A DNA stretch of 11,067 nucleotides, taken from Oscillospiraceae bacterium (GTDB lineage: Bacteria > Bacillota > Clostridia > UBA1381). Both the position numbers and the translations under genes were made by a program. Location: assembly GCA_015068545.1 (NCBI GenBank), contig SVKH01000046.1, positions 1-11,067 on the forward strand, in the 5' to 3' direction. This document shows, in pieces, positions 1 to 6,150 of this stretch. The notes beneath the pieces were generated by a model. It worked only from the letters and a program-made list of their open reading frames with translations, ran no database searches and was not told the DNA's origin. Position 1 is the stretch's first letter; every line of letters starts with the position of its first letter.

Positions 1-282
1 GGCGTAATCTTTTGCCGTCATAAGCCCTGCAAGCAGTGCATTTTGGTGTCCGCGGTTTCGTGACAAATTGACCAAGGCAAAGATAGAGTCTTTTTGACAT
101 AAATCTTTGATTATCTGGTAGGTTTTATCCCTTGAGCCATCGTTAACAAAGGCAATTTTACTGGTTTTTGAAATTTTTCCGCTGTCCATCAGCTTTCTCA
201 TAAGTTCGCTGACTTTTTCCGCGGTTTTAGGAAGCGCAGCTTCTTCGTTATAGCATGGAATAACCAGCCATACAGTTTTCAT
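1..282 (-). CDS. Glycosyltransferase family 2 (partial, N-terminal 94 residues)
   Basis: This is the N-terminal part of a GT-A fold glycosyltransferase; the rest lies beyond the left window edge. The translation starts MKTVWLVIPCYNEEAALPKT, the usual first strand and nucleotide-sugar loop of family 2. It continues with a VNDGSRDKT motif near residue 48 and NLSRNRGHQNALLAGL near residues 73-88. The last two blocks are typical of the GtrB/YkcC/dolichol-phosphate-mannose-synthase-like subgroup, which load a sugar from UDP- or GDP-sugar onto a polyprenyl phosphate at the membrane; the C-terminal membrane helices of that subgroup cannot be seen here. The start is the ATG at 282, 10 bases after the stop of the upstream epimerase gene. 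Its ribosome binding site (AAGGGTGA) overlaps that stop codon, so the two are probably translationally coupled. Family is confident; the sugar and acceptor are unknown. Confidence 0.88.
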   Translation of the reverse strand, partial: MKTVWLVIPCYNEEAALPKTAEKVSELMRKLMDSGKISKTSKIAFVNDGSRDKTYQIIKDLCQKDSIFALVNLSRNRGHQNALLAGLMTAKDYA

Positions 283-292
283 TTTATCACCC

Positions 293-1387
293 TTAGTCCT
301 GCTCTAAAATATCGGCAATTCTCTTGCAGGCAAATCCGTCACCGTAAGGATTTGATGCAAGGCTCATCTTTTTATATTCATCGCTGTTTTCTAAAAGAGT
401 CTTAAACTCTGTGTAGATAGTTTCCTCATTTGTACCGACTAGCTTTAATGTTCCTGCTTTGATACCCTCAGGACGCTCGGTTGTATCACGCATTACAAGT
501 ACCGGCTTGCCAAGGGAAGGAGCTTCCTCCTGAATACCACCGCTATCTGTAAGGATAAGGTGACTTCTTGATAGGAAGTTGTGGAAGTCAAGGACATCAA
601 GAGGCTCTATTATTCTGATTCTGTCACATCCACCCAGAATGGAATTAGCTGTTTCACGCACTACCGGATTCATGTGGATAGGGTAGATAGCCTTTACGTC
701 CGGATGCTCGTCTATAATTCTCTTTATGGCACGGAACATATTTTTCATAGGCTCGCCAAGATTTTCTCTGCGGTGAGCAGTTATCATAATAAGCTTGGAG
801 TCTGATGCCCAGTCGAGCTGCTCGTGGGTATAGTCTTCCTTTATAGTGGTTTTTAGTGCATCTATGGCGGTGTTGCCCGTTACATAGATAGTATCAGGAT
901 TTTTGCCCTCTCTGAGTAGGTTTTCCTTGGAAAGTTCGGTTGGTGCAAAGTTGTATTTTGCCACTATGCCCACAGCTTGTCTGTTAAATTCCTCCGGATA
1001 TGGTGAGTAGATGTTATATGTTCTAAGGCCTGCTTCTACATGGCCAACAGGTATCTGAAGATAGAAACAAGCAAGCGCAGTTACAAAAGTTGTGCTTGTG
1101 TCGCCATGCACAAGGACAACGTCCGGCTTTTCTGTTTCTAATACTTCCTTTATTTTTTCCAGAATGTTGCAGGTTATGTCAAAAAGAGTCTGCTTATCCT
1201 TCATAACAGACAGATCATAATCAGGAACAACAGAAAATGCCTCCAAAACAATATCCAGCATTTGTCGATGCTGACCTGTTACGCACACAATAGTCTCTAT
1301 ATTTTTTCTTGTCTTTAGTTCGTTTACAAGTGGGCACATCTTGATTGCCTCAGGTCTTGTACCGAACACCAGCATAACCTTTTTCAT
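293..1387 (-). CDS. wecB: UDP-N-acetylglucosamine 2-epimerase (non-hydrolysing)
   Basis: Cytoplasmic enzyme that interconverts UDP-GlcNAc and UDP-ManNAc, the ManNAc donor for teichoic acid linkage units or capsular polysaccharides (often called mnaA in Firmicutes). The 364-residue length is normal for the family. Visible motifs are GTRPEAIKMCPL (9-20), VHGDTSTTF (93-101, with the conserved Asp), GHVEAGLRT (115-123), PEEFNRQ (131-137), AHRREN (204-209) and the UDP-binding block SDSGGIQEEAPSLGKPV starting near residue 281. The hydrolysing NeuC type is less likely because the whole protein follows the WecB/MnaA pattern. The ATG start has an AAAGGGA ribosome binding site about 11 bases upstream and a strong promoter 52-80 bases upstream. 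The next gene is a family 2 glycosyltransferase, which suggests that this UDP-ManNAc feeds an envelope glycopolymer; that link is inferred. Confidence 0.95.
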   Translation of the reverse strand: MKKVMLVFGTRPEAIKMCPLVNELKTRKNIETIVCVTGQHRQMLDIVLEAFSVVPDYDLSVMKDKQTLFDITCNILEKIKEVLETEKPDVVLVHGDTSTTFVTALACFYLQIPVGHVEAGLRTYNIYSPYPEEFNRQAVGIVAKYNFAPTELSKENLLREGKNPDTIYVTGNTAIDALKTTIKEDYTHEQLDWASDSKLIMITAHRRENLGEPMKNMFRAIKRIIDEHPDVKAIYPIHMNPVVRETANSILGGCDRIRIIEPLDVLDFHNFLSRSHLILTDSGGIQEEAPSLGKPVLVMRDTTERPEGIKAGTLKLVGTNEETIYTEFKTLLENSDEYKKMSLASNPYGDGFACKRIADILEQD

Positions 1388-1438
1388 ATAAAATCAATCC
1401 CTTTCTTAGAGTAGTTAGTTTGCATTATTATCATCCTA

Positions 1439-1467
1439 ATCATACCATATTTATACATTTTAGTCAA
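1439..1467 (-). promoter_or_regulatory. Sigma-A promoter of wecB
   Basis: On the minus strand there is a -35 TTGACT (1462-1467), exactly 17 bases of spacer, and a -10 TATGAT (1439-1444) preceded by TGG, an extended -10. Transcription should start near 1432, giving a leader of about 45 bases before the wecB ATG. Confidence 0.85.
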
Positions 1468-1547
1468 CAGAAATAAGAGATACTTTATTACAACTACACT
1501 TAAAATAAGCTATTACCAAGTCAAAATATTTTGTGATAAAATGTACA

Positions 1548-1556
1548 TGCTACAAT
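1548..1556 (+). promoter_or_regulatory. Possible extended -10 promoter for the plus-strand small-protein unit
   Basis: TGC followed by TACAAT (1551-1556) is a plausible extended -10 element with five of six consensus bases, but no good -35 lies 17 bases upstream. A weaker alternative is TTACCA, 18 bases, TAAAAT just upstream. Some plus-strand promoter is expected because the small gene at 1797 has a good ribosome binding site and a terminator. Confidence 0.35.
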
Positions 1557-1581
1557 TTTTTGAATAAAAAACAAACACTTT

Positions 1582-1767
1582 AATAAACGATAGCTTGTTG
1601 AGGTACGCTATATGTAAAAAGCGTATACTCTTGTTTCGTCATACTCATAAGCTGTTGTTTATTTGTTGTGTTCAAAAGATTGTAGCAAACCTTTTAGAAA
1701 CAGAGTCACTGCGTTTTTTGTGCGTAGTTTCTCTTATAAAAGGGATGCTGCGCATTTTTTTGTGCGG
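1582..1767 (+). ncRNA. Structured RNA leader (unknown class) upstream of a 40-residue ORF
   Basis: This stretch has no convincing gene but folds well as plus-strand RNA. Positions 1582-1597 pair with 1648-1663 as a 16-bp helix with three G-U wobbles. After one bulged base it continues with 1599-1602 pairing to 1644-1647. Inside it sits a hairpin, TACGCT (1604-1609) with AGCGTA (1620-1625). A second hairpin pairs ACTGCG (1708-1713) with CGTAGT (1723-1728) and can extend through AGAA (1696-1699) with TTCT (1729-1732). A third pairs CTGCGCA (1748-1754) with TGTGCGG (1761-1767) around a loop of six T. The wobble pairs would be A-C mismatches on the other strand, so the RNA is read as plus. It could be a cis-regulatory leader of the small gene or a separate small RNA. 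I recognise no known riboswitch, T-box or 6S pattern. Confidence 0.5.
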
Positions 1768-1780
1768 AAATAATTTAGGA

Positions 1781-1787
1781 AAGGAGG
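1781..1787 (+). promoter_or_regulatory. Ribosome binding site of the 40-residue ORF
   Basis: AAGGAGG, within AGGAAAGGAGG, lies 9 bases before a GTG. It is a near-perfect Shine-Dalgarno sequence and is the main reason to believe that the short reading frame is translated. Confidence 0.75.
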
Positions 1788-1796
1788 ATTTTTGTA

Positions 1797-1919
1797 GTGG
1801 ACTACAAGGAGATGTACTACAGTCTTTTTAACGAGCTTACCGATGTTATTGAAAAGCTTAAGGAAATTCAGTGTAAGATGGAAGAATTACACTCTGAAAT
1901 CTCAGAAGATAAGGAATGA
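1797..1919 (+). CDS. Small acidic helical protein of unknown function (40 residues)
   Basis: The reading frame starts at GTG 1797 and ends at TGA 1917-1919. The protein begins (M)DYKEMYYSLFNELTDVIE and ends in SEDKE. It has no signal peptide or membrane segment. The middle (about residues 9-36) has a heptad-like spacing of L, V, I and M with many E and K, suggesting one long amphipathic or coiled-coil helix; there is a single Cys (residue 26). An internal ATG at 1812 could be an alternative start, but the Shine-Dalgarno spacing favours the GTG. Short proteins with a DYKxMYYxLFN start are, as I recall, common and uncharacterised in Clostridia; this was not checked. It stands alone on the plus strand between ftsZ and wecB, with a structured leader and a terminator. 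Function unknown. Confidence 0.72.
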   Translation: MDYKEMYYSLFNELTDVIEKLKEIQCKMEELHSEISEDKE

Positions 1920-1925
1920 ATCAAA

Positions 1926-1952
1926 AAAATCACCCCAATTTGGGGTGATTTT
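1926..1952. terminator. Bidirectional Rho-independent terminator (ftsZ and small ORF)
   Basis: A 12-bp stem, AAAATCACCCCA (1926-1937) with TGGGGTGATTTT (1941-1952), has a three-base loop. Read from the minus strand it is followed by seven T (complement of 1923-1929), so it ends ftsZ right after its stop codon. Read from the plus strand its own 3' arm ends in TTTT, so it can also end the small-protein transcript. Confidence 0.9.
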
Positions 1953-1955
1953 AAA

Positions 1956-3128
1956 TTAGTTATTCTTTGGCTTAAAGAATGATGGAACGTTTATGTTTTC
2001 CATGCTTCCTTTAAGAGTTCTTGAGAAGATTGCGTCATCGTCATCGGACGCGGAGAATGAAGGTGTTCTTGTGCCGAAATCAATAGGCTTAGGAGCTGAA
2101 GCAGTTTGAGAGATTGATGATGTGATAGGCTCAGACTTCATACCTCTTTTGCTCTTTGCATTAAGTCCTGTTGCGATCAATGTTACTTTGATTTCGTCCT
2201 TCATGTTTTCGTCAACTGCTGTACCAACTATGATGGTAGCATCCTGAGAAACCATTTCACGAACTATTGAAGATACTTCGCCCATATCAACAAGGGCAAA
2301 TTCTGTACCACCTGTGATGTTAAGAAGAACGTTCTGAGCACCTGCGATGCTTGTTTCCAGAAGTGGAGATTCAATAGCTGCTCTTACAGCATCCTGAGCT
2401 GCATTTTCGCCCTTGCCAACGCCCATACCCATATGAGCTATTCCGGAATCACGCATGATTGTGCTAACGTCAGCGAAGTCACAGCTAATAAGACCGTTTT
2501 GTGCGATGATTTCGATGATGCCTTCTACGCCTTGGCGAAGAACTTCGTCTGCCAATCTGAAGGATTCTTTAATTCCAATTTTCTTGTCTGCAGTTTTTAA
2601 AAGAAGGTCATTTGGGATAGTAACGATAGCGTCTACATTTGCAGAAAGCTCTTCTATACCTGCTTCTGCATTTCTTGCTCTTTGAGGACCTTCGAAGAAG
2701 AATGGCTTTGTAACAACGGCTACTGTCAAGATACCCATATCCTTGGCAATTTTAGCGATTACAGGAGCAGCACCAGTGCCTGTTCCACCGCCCATGCCGG
2801 CTGTGATAAATACCATTTCTGTGTTTTGAAGAAGTTCCTTTATAGCAGCTTCGGTTTCTTCAGCTGCTTTGTGACCAACTTCTGGTTTTGCACCTGCGCC
2901 CAAACCTTGTGTAAGCTTTGCACCGATTTGAAGTGCAACAGGAGCTTTTACTGTTTTAAGCTGTTGCAGGTCTGTGTTTACAGCGATAAACTCTGCGTTT
3001 TGTACATTTGCTTCTATCATGCGGTCAACAGCGTTGTTTCCGCCGCCACCTACGCCAATTACTTTAATTCTTGCGCCGTCTGTCGGTTGATTTACATTTT
3101 CATCTTTTACGAAATCAAAAGTGCCCAT
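1956..3128 (-). CDS. ftsZ: Cell division protein FtsZ
   Basis: Tubulin-like GTPase that polymerises into the Z-ring at mid-cell and recruits the divisome. The 390-residue length is usual. Visible are the first nucleotide-binding loop GVGGGGNNAVDRM (25-37), NTDLQ (51-55), the tubulin signature GGGTGTGAAPVIA (113-125), PNDLLL (172-177) and the synergy T7 loop around 213-224 (LISCDFADVSTI). A variable, Ser-rich linker (about 327-375) leads to a C-terminal peptide NVPSFFKPKNN, the conserved tail that binds FtsA, SepF or ZapA-type partners. One oddity is Ser215 where the T7 loop of most FtsZ has Asn; the catalytic Asp217 and Asp220 remain. The ATG at 3128 has AAGGAGG 9 bases upstream. The gene has its own promoter and a terminator straight after the stop. 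FtsA is not next to it. Confidence 0.98.
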   Translation of the reverse strand: MGTFDFVKDENVNQPTDGARIKVIGVGGGGNNAVDRMIEANVQNAEFIAVNTDLQQLKTVKAPVALQIGAKLTQGLGAGAKPEVGHKAAEETEAAIKELLQNTEMVFITAGMGGGTGTGAAPVIAKIAKDMGILTVAVVTKPFFFEGPQRARNAEAGIEELSANVDAIVTIPNDLLLKTADKKIGIKESFRLADEVLRQGVEGIIEIIAQNGLISCDFADVSTIMRDSGIAHMGMGVGKGENAAQDAVRAAIESPLLETSIAGAQNVLLNITGGTEFALVDMGEVSSIVREMVSQDATIIVGTAVDENMKDEIKVTLIATGLNAKSKRGMKSEPITSSISQTASAPKPIDFGTRTPSFSASDDDDAIFSRTLKGSMENINVPSFFKPKNN

Positions 3129-3137
3129 CTATTTTAT

Positions 3138-3144
3138 CCTCCTT
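3138..3144 (-). promoter_or_regulatory. Ribosome binding site of ftsZ
   Basis: AAGGAGG on the minus strand, 9 bases before the ATG, fixes the ftsZ start and predicts strong translation. Confidence 0.85.
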
Positions 3145-3169
3145 AGTTAATATACAATTACTCCATTTT

Positions 3170-3198
3170 ATTTTACTATGTTTTTTTAATTATTTCAA
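3170..3198 (-). promoter_or_regulatory. Sigma-A promoter of ftsZ
   Basis: On the minus strand there is a TTGAAA (3193-3198), 17 bases, and TAAAAT (3170-3175), in the gap between ftsQ and ftsZ. It would give ftsZ its own supply in addition to read-through from murA-ftsQ, since no terminator is seen after ftsQ. Confidence 0.7.
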
Positions 3199-3240
3199 TA
3201 CTTTTTTTATAATTTTTACAAATTTATGAAAAATAACCTA

Positions 3241-4029
3241 CTATGGTCTGTAAATTGCCTTTCCTGTTGTAGAAAGATTAATTGTTCCGCGGGAATTTTC
3301 TGTCAAATTGTTGGAATGAATTGCCTCATTAAACAGGGCAAGCTTCCTTTGGAAATCTATGTGAGTTCCGCAGATAACGTCCAGTCTGCTTTGATAATTG
3401 AAGGTGATGTTGGTCATATCCGCAAAGGACATATTTACAATACCTTCTAAAATCTCTGCTTTTTCCATAGCTTCTATGCAGCCCAGAATTATCTTCTTTG
3501 CCTCATCGTCTTTAAAGCCGATGGCTTCGCCTTCGTTTGCTGATATAATCTTGATGCCGTCAGCGATAGGCATTCCCTCTAGCCTTTCCATAGATTTTTC
3601 CAGAATTTTTCCTGTTTTATCTATGGCGATAAAGCTTTCTGCATATTCCACCTGAACTGCAGGCTTGCATTCCTTTATTTCAAGTATCAAGGTTGGTGGA
3701 AATGGTTTTTTCTTTATTGTAACCTTATCCACATAAGCAAATTCCAAAATTCCTTTTTCGATAGGTCTTTTTCTCATACTAAACAGGTTTTTACCTGTAA
3801 TATCTCCGGTTTTTTCCAGTATTTGTTCGGTAGATACTCTTTGATTTCCTATTACGCTAATGGTTTTTACGTTAAAAATGGGCGTAAAAAAGACAACCAC
3901 AATTATTGCAATCGCAATGAGGACTGTGAAAAAAATACACCTTCTGATTTTTTGTTCACGCAGTCTTTGTTGGCGACGCTTGTGGTGACGCTGCTGTATA
4001 TCGCTTTGTATCGATTTGTTCGCTGTCAT
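3241..4029 (-). CDS. ftsQ: Cell division protein FtsQ/DivIB
   Basis: Single-pass membrane protein of the divisome that joins FtsB/FtsL (DivIC/FtsL) and helps regulate septal peptidoglycan synthesis. The order of parts is typical: a short, very basic cytoplasmic tail (1-30, rich in R, K, Q and H), one membrane helix (about 31-50), a POTRA domain (about 53-121, starting FNVKTISVIGNQRVSTEQIL) and the extracytoplasmic beta domain to residue 262. The ATG at 4029 is only 4 bases after the murA stop, and its ribosome binding site (GGAGAGAG) lies inside the end of murA, so the pair is almost certainly co-transcribed and probably translationally coupled. Sequence conservation in this family is low; the call rests on architecture and on the position between murA and ftsZ. 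Confidence 0.93.
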   Translation of the reverse strand: MTANKSIQSDIQQRHHKRRQQRLREQKIRRCIFFTVLIAIAIIVVVFFTPIFNVKTISVIGNQRVSTEQILEKTGDITGKNLFSMRKRPIEKGILEFAYVDKVTIKKKPFPPTLILEIKECKPAVQVEYAESFIAIDKTGKILEKSMERLEGMPIADGIKIISANEGEAIGFKDDEAKKIILGCIEAMEKAEILEGIVNMSFADMTNITFNYQSRLDVICGTHIDFQRKLALFNEAIHSNNLTENSRGTINLSTTGKAIYRP

Positions 4030-4033
4030 CTTT

Positions 4034-5287
4034 TTACTCTCTCCGTTTTATATCCACACCGCATGAGGCAAGTACGTTCTCTATGCTTTCGTAGCCTCTG
4101 TCGATGTAATGTACGTTTTCTATCTCAGTTTTTCCTTCTGCCAGAAGTCCTGCTATTACAAGGGCTGCTCCACCGCGAAGTTCCTTTGCCACTACCTTAG
4201 CACCGGTTAGCTTTCCTGTGCCGATAACTACGGCGACTCTTCCATCTATCTTTATATCTGCGCCCATTCTCACCAGTTCTTCAATGTGGCGGAAACGGTT
4301 TTCAAAAATATTTTCCACAAATATGCTGGTGCCCTCGCATCCTGTTGCAAGAGCCATAAATGGGGACTGGATGTCAGTGGGGAATCCTGGGTAGGGCATA
4401 GTCTTTACAGTACCCACGCCTGTAAGTTTTTTTGCCGGGGTCAAAATGACTTTGTCCCCTTCGACATATATTTTGTTTCCCATACCTTCCAGTACATTTA
4501 TCATAGCACCCATATGAGATGCTTTTGCCTTTTTTAGTACTACCGTTCCCTTGGAGGCTGCTCCGCAGGCAAGGTATGTGGCAGATACGATTCTGTCCGG
4601 CATTATGGAGTATTCTACTCCGTATAGCTTGCGCACTCCGTCTATTACTATTGTATCGCCGCCTGCACCCGAAATTCTGGCGCCCATACGGTTTAAAAAG
4701 TTTTGAAGCTCTTCGATTTCTGGTTCTCGTGCGGCATTTTCTATTATTGTGGTGCCCTCGGTCATACACGCGGCAAGCATGGTATTTTCGGTAGCTCCCA
4801 CGCTGGGAAAGTCAAGATGAATCTTGGCACCTTGGGGATTTTCGCTGACGCAATGTATGTATCCGTGGGATTCTGTTATTTCAACACCCAACTGCCTTAG
4901 TGCTTTAAGGTGTAGGTCGATAGGTCTTACGCCTATTTCGCATCCACCGGGCATTGATACCTCGGCTTTTCCGAATTTGGCGATGATGGCTCCCAAAAAA
5001 ACTATGGAGGAACGCATCTGGCGCATCAACTCTTCGGGGATGGTGTAGCTGGATATGTCATGGGCATCAACTTCTATACAGTCTTTGTACCTGACTACTT
5101 TGCATCCAAGATTTTTTAAAACTTCTATGGTTTTATCCACATCAGAAAGACGTGGACAATTATGTATTACGTTTTTTCCTTCACTCAGTATAGTTGCGGC
5201 AAGTATGGGAAGTACTGCGTTTTTTGCACCTTGAACTTCTATTTCGCCTTCCATTTTTTTGTTGCCGTCTATTATCAGTTTACTCAT
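4034..5287 (-). CDS. murA: UDP-N-acetylglucosamine 1-carboxyvinyltransferase (MurA)
   Basis: Cytoplasmic enzyme of the first committed step of peptidoglycan synthesis: it moves the enolpyruvyl group of PEP to UDP-GlcNAc. The protein (417 residues from this start) has the full set of landmarks: GAKNAVLPILAATIL with the active-site Lys22, and PGGCEIGVRPIDLHL with the catalytic Cys116 and Arg121. Having Cys rather than Asp at this place predicts normal sensitivity of the enzyme to fosfomycin. PGFPTDIQSP carries the catalytic Asp near residue 306. The frame is open for six more codons upstream (to 5305), but the ATG at 5287 is chosen because GGAGGTG lies 6 bases before it and the family starts with a short (M)xKxxIxG lead. 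It is followed at 4 bases by ftsQ. It has its own promoter overlapping the end of trmD and a leader hairpin. Firmicutes often have two MurA copies; which one this is cannot be told. Confidence 0.97.
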   Translation of the reverse strand: MSKLIIDGNKKMEGEIEVQGAKNAVLPILAATILSEGKNVIHNCPRLSDVDKTIEVLKNLGCKVVRYKDCIEVDAHDISSYTIPEELMRQMRSSIVFLGAIIAKFGKAEVSMPGGCEIGVRPIDLHLKALRQLGVEITESHGYIHCVSENPQGAKIHLDFPSVGATENTMLAACMTEGTTIIENAAREPEIEELQNFLNRMGARISGAGGDTIVIDGVRKLYGVEYSIMPDRIVSATYLACGAASKGTVVLKKAKASHMGAMINVLEGMGNKIYVEGDKVILTPAKKLTGVGTVKTMPYPGFPTDIQSPFMALATGCEGTSIFVENIFENRFRHIEELVRMGADIKIDGRVAVVIGTGKLTGAKVVAKELRGGAALVIAGLLAEGKTEIENVHYIDRGYESIENVLASCGVDIKRRE

Positions 5288-5293
5288 AAGAAA

Positions 5294-5300
5294 CACCTCC
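5294..5300 (-). promoter_or_regulatory. Ribosome binding site that decides the murA start
   Basis: GGAGGTG on the minus strand, 6 bases before ATG 5287. It lies downstream of the more upstream in-frame ATG at 5305, which has no such site, so the shorter MurA is preferred. Confidence 0.8.
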
Positions 5301-5311
5301 GGCATATAGTT

Positions 5312-5331
5312 TTCATACGATATAGTATGAA
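5312..5331 (-). promoter_or_regulatory. Perfect inverted repeat in the murA leader
   Basis: TTCATAC (5312-5318) and GTATGAA (5325-5331) form a perfect 7-bp inverted repeat around six bases, between the murA promoter and its ribosome binding site. It may be an RNA hairpin in the roughly 95-base leader, or an operator for a dimeric regulator. Nothing identifies a ligand or protein. Confidence 0.45.
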
Positions 5332-5387
5332 CCTCACCGGAACAGTGTTACAGAGAGTATTTACTGATTAAAACTCATACATAACTA

Positions 5388-5416
5388 ATTATATCAAATA
5401 TTACAGATAAAATCAA
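5388..5416 (-). promoter_or_regulatory. Sigma-A promoter of murA-ftsQ
   Basis: On the minus strand there is a TTGATT (5411-5416), 17 bases, and TATAAT (5388-5393) with an extended -10 TGA before it. The -35 overlaps the last codons and stop of trmD, so the promoter is embedded in the 3' end of the ribosome operon. Confidence 0.82.
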
Positions 5417-6150
5417 CTTTTTTTGCGTATTTGGTCTAAAAATTTAATATCATCTGCTGTAAGAGGTGCTTTTTCCAGCATATCGGGACGTTTTTTTAGT
5501 GTGTTTATGAGCGCTTGCTGTCTTTTCCAAATCTCTATATTTTTATGATGCCCCGAAATCAGCACATCAGGGATTTTTATCCCCATAAATTCCTGTGGAT
5601 GGGTGTACTGAGGGTATTCTAAAAGTCCGTCATAATGACTTTCGTTAGTGTATGAATTTTCGCCTGACAAAACTCCGGGGATCATTCTGCACACCGAGTC
5701 GATAACTGCCATTGCAGGTATTTCACCGCCTGTTAACACAAAATCGCCTATTGAGATTTCCTCATCCACTATCATGTCCAAAACTCTTTGGTCAACACCT
5801 TCGTAATGTCCGCAAAGGACGACAATATGCTCCATTTTGGAAAGCTCAATTGCCTTTTTCTGGTTAAAGACTGAGCCTTGCGGAGACATATAGATGGTGT
5901 ACGGTTTTTTCTCACAGCTTGATGCTACACTCATGTAAGCATCATAAATAGGCTGCGGTGTCATCAGCATTCCGCCACCGCCTGAGTACGGATAATCGTC
6001 AGTTTTTTTATGCTTGTTTTGAGAAAAGTCCCGTATATTTATAAAATCCATTTTTACTAGGTCTTTTTCCCTTGCTCTATTTATTATGCTGTCTCCCAAA
6101 ACTGCGTGGAACATATCGGGAAAAAGTGTTAAAACATCAAATTTAATCAT
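5413..6150 (-). CDS. trmD: tRNA (guanine-N1-)-methyltransferase TrmD
   Basis: Dimeric SPOUT-class enzyme that makes m1G37 in tRNAs with a G at position 36, using S-adenosylmethionine, which prevents +1 frameshifts on the ribosome. The 245 residues match the family. Visible motifs are TLFPDMF (8-14), PYSGGGGMLM (54-63), the trefoil-knot SAM loops MSPQG (88-92), LCGHYEGVDQR (112-122) and SIGDFVLTGGE (133-143), then GLLEYPQYTHP (175-185) and the C-terminal SGHHKNIEIWKR (199-210). The family usually has YTRP where this one has YTHP. The start overlaps the rimM stop by 8 bases, so translation is coupled. In most Firmicutes rplS follows trmD; here the murA promoter does. Confidence 0.97.
   Translation of the reverse strand: MIKFDVLTLFPDMFHAVLGDSIINRAREKDLVKMDFINIRDFSQNKHKKTDDYPYSGGGGMLMTPQPIYDAYMSVASSCEKKPYTIYMSPQGSVFNQKKAIELSKMEHIVVLCGHYEGVDQRVLDMIVDEEISIGDFVLTGGEIPAMAVIDSVCRMIPGVLSGENSYTNESHYDGLLEYPQYTHPQEFMGIKIPDVLISGHHKNIEIWKRQQALINTLKKRPDMLEKAPLTADDIKFLDQIRKKS

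Noticed and set aside
1595..1831. 78-codon plus-strand frame over the structured leader
   Set aside because: It starts with TTG without a ribosome binding site, has an odd Cys/Leu-rich composition, overlaps the predicted stems and runs out of frame into the better supported 40-residue ORF.
2682..3146. 154-codon plus-strand frame opposite ftsZ
   Set aside because: It is a shadow of the ftsZ coding strand; its composition (many Cys, Phe, Tyr) is that of an antisense reading.
3823..4200. 125-codon plus-strand frame across the ftsQ/murA junction
   Set aside because: It is antisense to two well supported, closely spaced genes.
4374..4769. 131-codon minus-strand frame inside murA
   Set aside because: It is a shifted frame of murA with no domain match; MurA itself is intact.
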